Source: Leptodactylus fallax (lineage: Eukaryota; Chordata; Amphibia; Anura; Leptodactylidae). From it: a DNA stretch of 64,000 nucleotides. A program made the position numbers and the translations under genes. The notes under the pieces were generated by a model. That model was not told the DNA's origin, did not search any database, and was given only the letters and a program-made list of their open reading frames with translations. Positions within the stretch are counted from its first letter, which is position 1. Every line of letters begins with the position of its first letter. Of the stretch, positions 32,670 to 44,220 are shown in pieces. Location: positions 1,674,001 through 1,738,000 of the forward strand of contig CAMRHE010000054.1 in the NCBI GenBank assembly GCA_947044405.1, in the 5' to 3' direction.

Positions 32670-33340
32670 TTAACCTCTTGCCACTTTATACCATAATAGT
32701 ATGGCATGGGCATGGCAACGCTCAGGAGCTGAGTGGGCACCATGAATAGCTGTGTGTTACAGCTGACATCATACTGTATCACCTGCAGTCGGAGATAACA
32801 ATCATGACAGCGCATCTAAGGTGTTTCCCTAAGTTGTTAGTACCTGTTTGGCCCCTCGGGTTGACTTGAGGGGAAAATGGTGTTCCTAATGCAGCCCATA
32901 CTTCAATATTATAGTGTATAGTACTGGACCATAGATTAGATGATTGTTGGTTCAAGTCCCCTAGTGCACCGTATTGCTGTGTTTGTAACAAACAGTACAA
33001 TAAAACTAAAATATTAATTAAAACCCGCCACAAATAATTATTTTTTTCCATCTCACCCCACAAAAATGGAATAAAAAGTGAGAAAAAATGTATATGTACC
33101 ACAAAATGGTACCAATAAAAAAAATAAATACATTGGGTATTATTATAATCTTCTAGTCATACTGACCAAATAAAGATATAATTTTACTTTTGCTGTACTG
33201 TGAATGGTAAAATATTTAAAATGTTAAAAACCAATGCTAGTATTGATGTGTTTTTTTTATCCCTCTAGGAAACAGTTATTAAAATTTTGCCAATAACTTA
33301 TAAGCACCCCAAAATGGTGTTGTTGAAAAATGAATCTCAT
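32670..33340 (+). repeat. Dispersed AT-rich repeat, family R, copy 3
   Basis: TTAACCTCTTGCC and TAATAGTATGGCATGG open the copy, GGTTCAAGTCCCC (B-box-like) lies near 32950, and GGAATAAAAAGTGAG with ATGGTACCAATAAA follow. This is the same order as in the copy at 44.2 kb. Confidence 0.6.
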
Positions 33341-33776
33341 ACTGCAAAAAACAAGCCCTTATCATCAACAGAAGAAGTTAAATTATTTTACAATGTGGCT
33401 AGCGAAAAACCCCAAAATTGCCGCATCCTTGTAAGTCAAAACTAGCAATGGTAGGAAGGGAAATGTATGAGCTGTGTAAATATATATCAGGGTATACCCC
33501 AGGTTTAGAGTTTACAAGGAAAAAGACATAAGAAGTGACTTTTATAGGATTCCACTTTGGTTTTTGGATGCCATTTTGTATTCGCTGAGTCCCTGACTTT
33601 ATTTTTCAAGGTGTACATCCCTCAAGGTGCGTAGTGAGCATTTTTACCCCTGGAGTATTGAAGTAGTTTATTTTCCACAAATAAATGTGCAATTTTTACA
33701 AAATGCATCATTTCAGTGCCTAATATGTTGTGACCAGCTTGCATCAGCAGAGACACACACTCCAAAACTGTTAGGA
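33341..33776. other. Repeat-derived flank
   Basis: The part at 33538-33605 (GATTCCACTTTGGTTTTTGG) is an inverted match of 34262-34335. So the sequences on either side of the 33777-34084 element form an inverted pair. No gene. Confidence 0.4.
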
Positions 33777-34084
33777 CAGGGCCCCACGTGAGGTAAATAC
33801 CACGGTTTGGCCACAGTGGAAACACTGTGGCAAAAACTGCAGCGTTTTCCAGCAAATGCCATCCACACATTGCAGAAAAATACACGCAGCAGAAATGCTG
33901 CGATTTCCAAAACAGCATGTCATTATACCTATACCAATAGGTTTCCCTATAGGTATAATTGAAGCAGAAAGTCCACAGAGTTTTCCTCACTGTAAAAAGC
34001 TCTGCGGGAGAAAACGCAATGCGTTTCCTCAGCATTTTTTCCCGTAGTGCTTTTTTGCTGCATCCCACTATATGAGGCCTTAGC
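33777..34084 (-). mobile_element. MITE-like element with GGGCCCCACGTG end, copy A
   Basis: It has CAGGGCCCCACGTG at one end and GAGGCCTTAGC at the other, with a symmetric middle around CCTATACCAATAGG...CCTATAGGTATAATTG and CTGCGATTTCCAAAAC. The element at 42869-43140 has the same parts in opposite orientation. Probably non-autonomous hAT-type, inferred only from its look. Confidence 0.55.
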
Positions 34085-34862
34085 TGGGTACAACAGTGTA
34101 TGGAGTGTCTCTGTTCACACAAGCTGAAAACAAAATATTGCATACTGAAATTGCGTTTTTAATGCAACACTAAAGTGGTAAAAAATTTTGCTCTGCTCCT
34201 TTATTAATAATAAATAATTAATAAATTCCTTGAGGGCTGTAACTTACAAAATGGAGTAATGTTTTAGCTGATTCCACTTTACTTTCACTGTAAGGACTCT
34301 GCAAAAGCAGAATGGCATCCAAAAACCAAATAATCTAAATCTGTGCCCCAAAAGCCAAATTGTGTTCCTTTCCATCTGCATCCTGCTGGTGTGTCCAAAC
34401 AAAAGTTTACACCCACATATACCACTTTGTTGTACCTGGGATAACCCGCATAAAAGTTTTTGGACTACGTGTCTTTGTTGATGCAAAGTGGGCACAAATA
34501 TTTGTGGGCACAAGTGGGCACAAGTATTTCTTTAAAAAATTCAATATTCACTTTGCACATTGATCCTGGGGTCAAAATGATCACTATGCCCCTTTAGAAA
34601 TTTCTTTATGGTGTAGTTTCTAAAATGGGAACATATTTTATGGATTCATTTTTTTATTTTACAGCAGAGCCAATGCAGTGTAAATGGCCAAATTACGCCT
34701 CAAATGCGCATGGCACACTTTTACTTTTCAGCACTGTTGTTTTCCAAAATATCATGGACACATGTATTGTGATTTTAAAATTAGGAAACAGAGCATATTA
34801 ACTAGGAAGCTGACGTTTGAAAGTGCCACAAGCTGGTCATGACATTGGACACTAAAATGACA
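34085..34862. repeat. Dispersed GTGTAGTTTC repeat, left part
   Basis: GGTGTAGTTTCTAAAATGGG near 34610, followed by a long AT-rich unit, is kin to units at 37450 and 37815. The two Tc1 elements between 34865 and 37368 split this repeat region. Non-coding. Confidence 0.45.
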
Positions 34863-34864
34863 TA

Positions 34865-35799
<935 letters not shown>

Positions 35800-35801
35800 T
35801 A

Positions 35802-37368
35802 CAGTCATGGCCAAAAGTTTTGAGAATGATACAAATATAAATTTTTACAAAGTCTACTGCTTCAGTTTTTCTAATGGCAATTTGCATATACTCCAGAATG
35901 TTATAAAGAGTGATCAGCTTAACAGCAATTACTTGCAAAGTCAATATTTGCCTAGAAAATGAACTTTATCCCCCAAAACACATTTCAACATCATTGCAGC
36001 CCTGCCTTAAAAGGACCACCTAACATCGTTTCAGTGATTGCTCCATTAACACAGGTGTGGGTGTTGATGAGGACAGGGCTGGAGATCAATCTGTCATGAT
36101 TAAGTAAGAATGACACCACTGGACACTTTAAAAGGAGGCTGGTGCTTGCCATCATTGTTTCTCTTCTGTTAACCATGGGTATCTCTAAAGAAACACGTGC
36201 ACTCATCATTGCACTGCACAAAAATAGCCTAACTGGGAAGAGTATTGCAGCTAGAAAGATTACACCTCAGTCAACAATCTATCGCATCATCAAGAACTTC
36301 AAGGACAGAGGTTCCATTGGTGCCAAAAAGGCTCCAGGGCGCCCAAGAAAGACCAGCAAGCGGCAGGACAGTCTCTTAAAAGTGTTTCAGCTGCGGGATC
36401 GGGCTACCAGCAGTGCAGAGCTTGCTGAGGAATGGCAGCAGGCAGGTGTGAGTGCATCTGCACGCACTGTGAGGCGGAGACTCTTGGAGCAAGGCCTGGT
36501 CTCAAGGAGGGCAGCAAAGAAGCCACTTCTCTCCAGAAAAAACATCAGGGACAGACTGATATTCTGCAAAAGGTACAGGGAGTGGACTGCTGAGGACTGG
36601 GGTAAAGTCATTTTCTCTGATGAATCCCCTTTTCGATTGTTTGGAACATCTGGAAAACAGCTTATTCGGAGAAGAAGAGGTGAGCGCTACCACCAGTCTT
36701 GTCTCATGCCAACTGTAAAGCATCCTGAAACCATTCATGTGTGGGGTTGCTTCTCAGCCAAGGGAATCGGCTCTCTCACAGTCTTGCCTAAAAACACAGC
36801 CATGAATAAAGAATGGTACCAGAATGTCCTCCAAGAGCAACTTCTCCCAACCGTCCAAGAGCAGTTTGGCGCTCAACAATGCCTTTTCCAGCATGATGGA
36901 GCACCTTGCCATAAAGCAAAGGTGATAACTAAATGTCTCAGGGAACAAAACATAGAGATTTTGGGTCCATGGCCTGGAAACTCCCCAGATCTTAATCCCA
37001 TTGAGAACTTGTGGTCAATCATCAAGAGACGGGTGGACAAACAAAAACCAACAAATTCAGACAAAATTAAAGCATTGATTCTGCAAGAATGGACTGCTAT
37101 CAGTCAGGATTTGGTCCAGAAGTTGATTGAGAGCATGCCAGGGAGAATTGCAGAGGTCCTGAAGAAGAAGGGTCAACACTGCAAATATTGACTTGCTGCA
37201 TTAACTCATTCTAACTGTCAATATAAGCTTCTGTTACTCATAATATGAATGCAATTCTATTTCTGTATGTGATAAAAACATCTGACAAACACACATAAAA
37301 ACCAGAGGGCAGCAGATCATGTGAAAATATAATATTTGTGTCATTCTCAAAACTTTTGGCCATGACTG
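35802..37368 (+). mobile_element. Complete Tc1/mariner element of DD35E type
   Basis: The 1567-bp element starts CAGTCATGGCCAAAAGTTTT and ends with its inverse (AAAACTTTTGGCCATGACTG). The inverted repeat spans about 37 bp with one mismatch. TA lies at 35800-35801 and at 37369-37370. It contains one intact transposase gene. Length, ends and gene all agree with a complete autonomous element, and the ends agree with the Traveler-like DD35E group as I remember it. Confidence 0.93.
36142..37191 (+). CDS. Tc1/mariner transposase, DD35E, apparently intact
   Basis: A 349-codon frame with no stop or frameshift. The Met at 36175 (MGISKETRALIIALHKN) is the more usual start for the family and gives 338 residues; the first 11 residues may not be translated. 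Residues 15-55 form the first helix-turn-helix, GRPRK (66-70) is the AT-hook-like linker, and 85-125 the second helix-turn-helix. Catalytic residues: Asp160 (VIFSDESPF), Asp252 (FQHDGAPCH) and Glu288 ([11 protein letters not shown]). Asp252 and Glu288 are 35 residues apart, so this is DD35E rather than the DD34E of the other Tc1 copies here. WGCFSAKG (201-208) is the usual glycine-rich block. It would bind the element's own ends and move it into TA sites. No promoter was identified beyond a TTTAAAAGG word at 36127. Confidence 0.92.
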   Translation: MLAIIVSLLLTMGISKETRALIIALHKNSLTGKSIAARKITPQSTIYRIIKNFKDRGSIGAKKAPGRPRKTSKRQDSLLKVFQLRDRATSSAELAEEWQQAGVSASARTVRRRLLEQGLVSRRAAKKPLLSRKNIRDRLIFCKRYREWTAEDWGKVIFSDESPFRLFGTSGKQLIRRRRGERYHQSCLMPTVKHPETIHVWGCFSAKGIGSLTVLPKNTAMNKEWYQNVLQEQLLPTVQEQFGAQQCLFQHDGAPCHKAKVITKCLREQNIEILGPWPGNSPDLNPIENLWSIIKRRVDKQKPTNSDKIKALILQEWTAISQDLVQKLIESMPGRIAEVLKKKGQHCKY

Positions 37369-37370
37369 TA

Positions 37371-38210
37371 TATATGGAAAAAGTTAAATTTTCACTTTGC
37401 ACCATCCATAGCACATTTATTTTGAAAATGATCACCATAGCTCTTCATAAATTCCTTAAGGGGTATAGTTTCCAAAATGGGTTCTACTGCACTGGCACTG
37501 GCTCTGCAAATGTCTCATGGCGTCTGACAATGCTTTCAACAAATTCTGTCCATCAAAAGCCTATAGCGCTTCTCCCCTTCTACGTCCTACCATGTGCCCA
37601 AACATCAGTTTTCCCTCACATCTGGGGAACTAATGTAATAAGGAGTAATTGTGTAACAAATCATGAGGTGCACTCTCTCCTGTGTGTTATGAAAAATTTG
37701 TTGCTAACAATTTTATTGCAGAAAAAAAATTCATTTTCACTGCTCAGTTTTGATAAAATCAGTGAAACAACTATGAGCTCAAAATGCTCACTATACCCCT
37801 TTATAAATTCTTAGAGGGGTGTAGTTTCCTATATGGGTCACATTTGGGTTTTTATCATTATACAGGTATTTTAGGGGCTATGCAAATGAGAGATGGCACC
37901 CAAAAACTATTCCAACAAAATTTTCCCTCCAAAAGTCAAATAGCTTCTGAGCTCTGCCACGTGTCCATACAGCAGTTTAAAAATCACATATTTATTAACG
38001 TATTCAGGAGAAAATCATAACTACTGTTCTAGTACCTCAGGGGATCTGCAAATGTGTCATGGCACTTCAAAACAATTCCAGCAAAATCTGTTGTAAAAAA
38101 TCCTAGTGACTTTCTTTCCCTTCTGTGCCCTGCCATATGCCCAAAGAGTAGATTACATTCACATGTGGTGTATTTCAACAAACTTTTGGATGCATTTTTT
38201 CCTTTAACCC
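37371..38210. repeat. Dispersed GTGTAGTTTC repeat, two diverged units
   Basis: GGGGTATAGTTTCCAAAATG (about 37460) and GGGGTGTAGTTTCCTATATG (about 37815) start units roughly 355 bp apart. Each is followed by GGCTCTGCAAATGTCTCATG-type and CCATGTGCCCAAACA-type blocks; a third GATCTGCAAATGTGTCATGG block lies at 38045. Short frames here have no family match. Confidence 0.5.
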
Positions 38211-39135
38211 TTTAAGGACGCAGGTTAGTTTTTACGATATTGCTCGGCAATTTTTTTCATATTTTCCTTCCCCGCCTTCCAAAATTCATAACTTTTTTTT
38301 TTTCTGTCGACATAGCTATCTGAGGGCTTATTCTTTGTGTGACAAGTTGTGATTTTATTAAGCATCATTTTGGGATACATGTAATGTTTCGATTAGCTTT
38401 TATTAACGTTTTTTGGGGTCCGTGTGAAAAAACCCACAATTCCATCATAATTTTTTTGCATTTTATTTTTATGGCATTTACACCTTAAAAATGTCATAGT
38501 AACTTTGTCTGGTAGGTCATTACTATAACGGCGATACCATATTTATACTGGTCTTATTATGTTTTACTGCTTTTTGATCACTTTTTATTGCTATATTTTG
38601 GGGAAAGTGAGGTGACCCAAATATGCTATTTTGCGCTATTAATAACGGGATTAATTATACTATTTTTGAACAGTGTTATATGCACATGTGAATATCCAAC
38701 ATGTTTATTTATTTTTTTTGTTTACATTGTGTTTTTACTGTAAAGGTGGGGTTTTTGAAATTATATTATTTTATTATTTTTAATCTTTATTTTGAAATTA
38801 ATTTTGTTTTTTTAACTTTTTCCATGTCCCGCAAGGGGACTTGAACCTGTGATCTCTGATCACGAGTGCAATGTAATGCAATACATAGTTTTGCAGCATA
38901 TCGCACATAAGCTCCCTATGTGAAATGTGTATAGGTAGTCAGGAGGCTGTTGCTTAGCATCCTGGCTGCCACGGCAACCACTTGGATCCCCGCAATCTTA
39001 TAATAGAAACTTCTGACTCTGGCAGCTAGTCCCTGACCTCGGCTGTGTAACACATCTGAGTGCCAGAAGTAATGGCGCGGGCACATCTCTAGTACGCCAC
39101 AGCGGCATACTATTACAGTGACGAGCGTTAACTTT
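38211..39135 (-). repeat. Dispersed AT-rich repeat, family R, copy 4
   Basis: Minus-strand order is that of family R: TAATAGTATGCCGC near 39110, GGTTCAAGTCCCCTTGCGGG (B-box-like) near 38840, A/T tract, a CATGTGCATATAAC word, then AAAAAGTGATCAAAAAGCAG, ending near TAACCCTTTAAGGACG at 38210. Confidence 0.65.
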
Positions 39136-39208
39136 CCTTCCTTTCTTAGTGACATTCAGGCTGAAGTGGACTACATAAAGAAAGATCTTCTTGAATAGGC
39201 AGGATGAT

Positions 39209-40817
39209 TGTAACATCTCTGCCTGTTCGGATCTCTGTGCCACCCTCCATGCTACTAGCTTCACACACTATTATTGTCGCACAATATACACAATACACAA
39301 AGTTATAAAACAGTTTTTAAGAATTCTTCTTACTGTATTACTTCAGTATAAGATCAACAACACGGCATTAACAATGAAAGTAACTTCACACATCTTCTGC
39401 TTGGTGGATGGATGATCCTGCATGGCCCCCATTCTCTATAATAAGAGTGCCACAGATAGCTGAGTACTGTACTTCGGCTATCTTTGGCACTCCCATTGAA
39501 GTAAATGAGAGCCATGCGGGTTCGTCCATCCACCAAGTGACACACCTATATTCAGCCACAGCCAGGCTGAATTCCCACCCAGTGGGGGAAAAAAAAACAA
39601 TTTTCAGGCTCAGTGGGGGTCTCAGCTGACAGACCCCCCAACAATCAGGTATTTATCCTCTATCATTTAGGTGAATACAGTGCAGTAACATTTTGTGACT
39701 TACAGGTGACATCTCTGACTAATCGGTCACATTTCCCTTCTCTTCCCTTTGGACCGCCATGACCACTTCTTCCAGCTATGACTTGTCTCTGTAAAGTTTG
39801 CAAAACAGATATCTTTGGATCCTCACTTTTTCAGGCATCCAACCCACATTGTCCTCACCTGCACACCCATCCTGCTGCTACCCCAATTATAAAATATATG
39901 ATATCACCCCCCATAATGAATAATAGTCCCAAGTGCATCTTTATATTAATAATGTCCGTGTGTACCTTGTATAAATAGTCACGTGGATCAGGCCGACGTT
40001 GCGACCTGATGACGTCACCAGAGGGCCGCACTGGATTGCAGGAAAGGTAAGTAACAATGGTTTTTATGTTCCCTCACCTCCCCTGGGCCTCTGATTATTA
40101 TACTCTGGGGTCTGAAAAGACCCTAGAGTATAATAATAGTAGTATTTGAGGCCCACGGCCTCACTTACCGATCCCCGCTCCTGCTCACAGCCATCTCCGC
40201 TTCCTCTTCTGCTTTCCATAGCAGAAGGGTAAGCGGAGGCAGCCACGAGTAGGCGCAGGGATAGGTAAGTAAATAGGCCGTTACCTGGTTTACTGCAGCA
40301 GGTAACGGCCTTTTGATCTAAAAAAAAAAGAAAGTTATCCTCATCAACCTGCGATCCCTTGATGGAGTCACCGTCTCCTCTTCTTGTCCGCGACATTTGT
40401 GTCTCAGCGCAGGAGGCACGATGACGTCATTGTATCGCCGCCTGCGCTGAGATGCGGAGGTCTCGTAAGCCAGCCTAGGACAGGCCCCGCTCAGCTTCTC
40501 TTTTTTTTTTTTTTAAAAGCGGCCTGTCCTGGGCCGGTTTATGTTAAATAAATAGTAAAAATGCCGCCCCCCAGACAGTGACGGACCGTGCCATCTGAGG
40601 TGGCCGCCTCACTTCGCCTCATTAGATGTGCGCCCCTGGTTACACTTATTCAGAGAAGGGATTGCCGCCAAGTTGTCGGCTGTCTCCTAGGACAGTTCAG
40701 GCAATTAGGTAGGGACAGGGGCTGGGTTGAGTTTATGGCTCACTGTCTCTGTCTTTCCCTCCTTCCCTTGTTTCAGCAGCAGCACTGGGGAATTTCTCAA
40801 CTAGCTATTCCCTTACA
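39209..40817 (+). repeat. Solo LTR of the Sushi-like family, broken by 1.4 kb
   Basis: 39209-39255 matches the first 47 bases of the LTR (TGTAACATCTCTGCCTG) and 40636-40817 matches its last 180 (ACTTATTCAGAGAAGGG to TATTCCCTTACA). About 470 bp of LTR middle is missing and 1.38 kb of other sequence lies between. The flanks ATGAT (39204-39208) and ATAAT (40818-40822) agree at four of five places, as expected for an old duplication. The inserted part has a foldback at 39401-39535 and GC-rich palindromic repeats near 40075-40480. Confidence 0.65.
39401..39536. repeat. Short inverted repeat (hairpin), about 136 bp
   Basis: CTTGGTGGATGGATGATCCT and CGTCCATCCACCAAG bound the segment, with GCATGGCCCCCATT / AGAGCCATGCGGG mirrored inside. 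Likely a small foldback element. Non-coding. Confidence 0.55.
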
Positions 40818-40819
40818 AT

Positions 40820-41845
40820 AATGCTATATAAGATTATTTTGCCTAAGATATTATATTTCTTTAGGACGCTGGTAGAACCTTTTATTAAATCTGGCATTCA
40901 ATTGGTTTCTGATCTCTGGGATGGAGACTCTCCCCTCTCTTTTTGAGGCTCTGACAATTAGATATCAACTGTTCCACACTATGGTATTTTCTTACCTATG
41001 CATAGCCATTATTTACGTTCTACTGGTTCAGGTGTCTTAAAGATGGTGGCTCAGTGGTTAGCACTGCAGCCTTCCAATGCTGGAGTCTTGGGTTTGAATC
41101 CTACCAAGGACAACATCTGCAAGGAGTTTGTGTGGGTTTACTCCAGTTTCCTCCCAAAGACGTACTGATAGGGAATGTAGATTGTGAGCCCTATATAGGA
41201 CAGTGACTGTCAAAGTCTGTAAAGCGCTGTGGAATATGACGGCGCTATATAAGCATAATAAATAAATAAAGATAGCTGCAATGCTATTTTGACTTATTCA
41301 ATTTCTCTCATGGCGCAAGACCATCTGTCTACACTCTTCTATTTTTAATAGGCCAATTAATTAATGTGAACCCTGCATTATCCTTACTTGCTCTGGGAAT
41401 GGAGTCTCATCCACCAGAGGAATGAAAACTACTTCTCCATATTCTGCTCACTCAAAAACTTTTAATAGCTAGGCATTGGAGATCTCCCACTCCTTCCTTG
41501 CATTCACTGCTGATTGAAACAGTGTCACAACATTGTGTATATGAAAAACTATTTACATTCCGTAATTGTTTCCTTGCAGCATGCCGTAAGGTTTGGCTCC
41601 AACAGACTCCCTCGCTTGCTCCGGACTCTCCATCTATCTCTTTGTAGGCTTGTGGATTTACATGGACTCTTTGGAATTATGATGTCATACATTGTAACCC
41701 CCCTACCCCCCTGAACCTCATGTTGTTATTTCTGTTACCCCCCCCCCCCTTTTTTTCTCTTTGCTACCCGTTATCCTGTGATTTTTCTTTACTGTATACC
41801 TTATATATAAAACTCAATAAAAAATTATGTTGGAAAAAAAAAACA
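40820..41845 (+). mobile_element. L1-like LINE 3' end, split by a SINE
   Basis: A broken frame from 40825 reads LYFFRTLVEPFIKSGIQLVS then DLWDGDSPLSF, the C-terminal region seen in L1-like ORF2 of frogs and fish. After the SINE the sequence continues to a pyrimidine-rich 3' UTR with a C-run at 41740 and ends CTCAATAAAAAATTATG plus an A-run at 41833. Stops are frequent, so it is dead. Confidence 0.6.
41041..41274 (+). mobile_element. tRNA-derived SINE with L2-like tail
   Basis: TGGCTCAGTGGTTAGCACTG (41047-41066) is an RNA polymerase III A box in the usual tRNA-like setting, and GGGTTTGAATCC (about 41090) is the B box. The body runs to GGACAGTGACTGTCAAAGTC, and the tail GTAAAGCGCTGTGGAATATG ... 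GCGCTATATAAGCATAATAA is the L2-type 3' end that L2 enzymes recognise. Possible target duplication: AAAGATGG / AAAGATAG at the two sides. Not a functional tRNA gene. Confidence 0.85.
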
Positions 41846-42868
41846 TATTGTAGAATATTCTTAGGGCTCTTATGAACCTATCTATCCAATTTCCAGCTCT
41901 CCAAGGCAAACACAGCCAAAGTTATTTCAAAGTGAAAAGTGACATTATTATACTCTCTTTAGACCCCAGAGTATAAAATGTGGAGGTACAGGGATGTGTA
42001 AAAAATAAAAATAAAAAACATTCATACTAACCTTCTGTTACCTCTTTGGGCCTCAAAAGAGGTAACAGAAGGAGAGTATGAATGGTTTTTTTTTCACCTC
42101 CCCTGGGCCTCCACCTATTATACTCTGGGGTCTGAAGAGACCCCAGAGTATATTGCGGTGGCCATTTTAGTTAGTCCCAGATAAATCTCCATTTGTTCGG
42201 TTTTGTAAATAATGAATGATTTGGAATATCACTATTCATAAGCTATCTTTTGACCTCCTACGTGTTATCATCCTCTTCTATTTGTCCATGTTTCCATTTG
42301 AACCAACTTGCTTTTGGCCACCAATCTGTGTTGTTTTCCCTCTCAAAAGTATTTAAACTTCTGATCTTCCTTGATTGTTTATATCTGATGAAGGCTCCAA
42401 TACGGTGCCGTAACACACAGTAGCCAATAAAGGATTTAACTGCACTACTTTGATTCATGCATCTACATCAAACAGGATCTGAGGTGTCCCACAAACTTTT
42501 GATTTTCTGATCATTATAACAAGAGATCACTGGAAGTTGTAGTTTCATAAATCCTACCCTTCAGGTATACCCATAGATAATAATTGCATACCTTTATGTC
42601 TAGTGACAGTGGAGCCCATAAGTCTTTGCTTGTCACAAATTCTTCTGCAAATGTTGCATGAACTTTGCATGAACTTGGCACATGGATGCATTCAATATAT
42701 GACAAGTTGCCACGGCTTGCTAAAAAAAACAATGCTTATATTTTCACATTTCATGATACAGCTGGACTGAACAAACTATCAACAGATTTAGATTTCATTA
42801 TGTAGTTATGCTATGTCAACCATTTATATCACCCCTGCCCTTTACATCATGTTCTATCTCTGTCTGAG
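41846..42868. other. Unclassified with a palindromic GC-rich part
   Basis: At 41945-42155 words such as TTATACTCTGGGGTCTGA and AGACCCCAGAGTATA, and CTTCTGTTACCTC with GAGGTAACAGAAG, form inverted pairs. Related words occur near 40080-40140. The rest (42160-42868) shows no gene. Confidence 0.4.
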
Positions 42869-43140
42869 GCTAAGGCCCGGGGCAGCAAAAAAGCGCTGCG
42901 GGAAAACTTTTCACAGGTCTCCTCTGCGGACTTTCTGCTTCCATTATACCTATAGGGAACCTACTGGTGTTTCCATAGGTATAATTGAAATGCTGCGATT
43001 TCCAAAACCTCAATGGTTTTGAAAATCGCAGCGTGTCCACTGTGTGTATTCTTCCGTTAGATGTGGATGGGTTTCGCTAGAATCCCATCCACCTTGCAAT
43101 GACTGCAAAACACCGCAGTTTGTGCCACGTGGGGCCCTGG
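42869..43140 (+). mobile_element. MITE-like element with GGGCCCCACGTG end, copy B
   Basis: GCTAAGGCCCGGGGCAGCAA at the left and GTGCCACGTGGGGCCCTGG at the right, with the central CCTATAGGGAACCTACTGG...CCATAGGTATAATTG palindrome shared with copy A at 33777-34084 (opposite orientation). Confidence 0.55.
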
Positions 43141-43234
43141 CCTGATGTTGATTTTTTTCAAAAACTGACTTCTGTTTCTGCTGTCTACTAAGCTACTTAA
43201 CCTACCCAACCTTGGAATTTCCATTCCCATGTGT

Positions 43235-43612
43235 GGTACTGCCATAACTCTTAGGCTTCATGTCACTTGAGACCATGCACGAGACCATGATAGCAATGGG
43301 TAGTACTGTCAGTGACCAACTGCTTCAACCTAAGTGTGAGAAGGAGCGCTATCAGAAGTCTTTCCTCCCCACTGCGGTTAGGCTGTACACCCAACACCGA
43401 GCTAAGCAGAGATCATTCCATACAGAGAACTGAAAGATCTTTAAGTTGTGGTATCCCTTCTACTACTTTTTTATCTGTACCTACTGTCACTGTAATGCCT
43501 CTACTTTGGAGCTTTTTGTATATATTGTATTTGTGTTTGTATTATCTATGCTGTTGTAACACACTGAATTTCCCCATGGTGGGACTATTATAGGATTATC
43601 TTATCTTATTTG
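43235..43612 (+). mobile_element. LINE 3' end with ATCTT tail
   Basis: The frame ends with a basic stretch, KCEKERYQKSFLPTAVRLYT then QHRAKQRSFHTEN and stop. A 3' UTR follows, ending GAATTTCCCCATGGTGGGAC, TATTATAGGATTATCTTATC. Such endings (AATTTCCCC..GGGA..) close several non-LTR families in fish and frogs. The clade is not certain. Confidence 0.5.
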
Positions 43613-44220
43613 TTTTGGGTTATATTTCAAACAGATCTGCCTTTCACGCTCTATTGTTATATAACTGTTTGAGATCCCACAGAGGTCGACTGTGTCATGT
43701 CCCAGGACTTGGTTTAATTCACTGACATGTATCTGTGATACTGTGTTTGTCTTTGTAGTTTGTCCCCTCTCTCTGTATCCTTAGCTGTGATGCTGTAGCT
43801 CCTCCTCTCTCTCTCAGTTTAGTTTCACTTCTTTGTAAGCAACATGTCTGCTCAGCTCCTGGTATTTCATCATTTTTCACCTACTGCTGTATGAGGTTTT
43901 ACAAGATTTAACTGGATTAAAGCATCTGGAAACTTATCTACGCCTCCTCAGTTGAGTTGAACACTATCTGATAAATATCTTGGTGTAAATTGCTGGTTAG
44001 CATAGAGACTACAGGACACTCTCACAACCTCACATTTGCAGCCAAGCTATTGAGTCAGAACAGACTGTCTCTGGCTCCTCTCCTGGCAACTACTCCTCCC
44101 AGCAGTGCCGGCGTCTGATGATGTCAATTGTATAGCTTTTAAATAGGGAGAAGTCTCTCTGAGACATTAACTGTTTCTAATGTTAAGTGGTTAAGCAAGG
44201 TCTCCTGTGACTATATTGTG
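43613..44220. other. Unclassified stretch
   Basis: Pyrimidine-rich sequence with a TTTTAAATAGGG word near 44135 that could be a promoter element of an LTR. I could not find paired ends. No coding region. Confidence 0.35.

Noticed and set aside
41041..41110. Possible tRNA gene (A box and B box)
   Set aside because: No acceptor stem pairs around the boxes, the sequence continues into a SINE body and L2-like tail, and there is no terminator run at tRNA distance.
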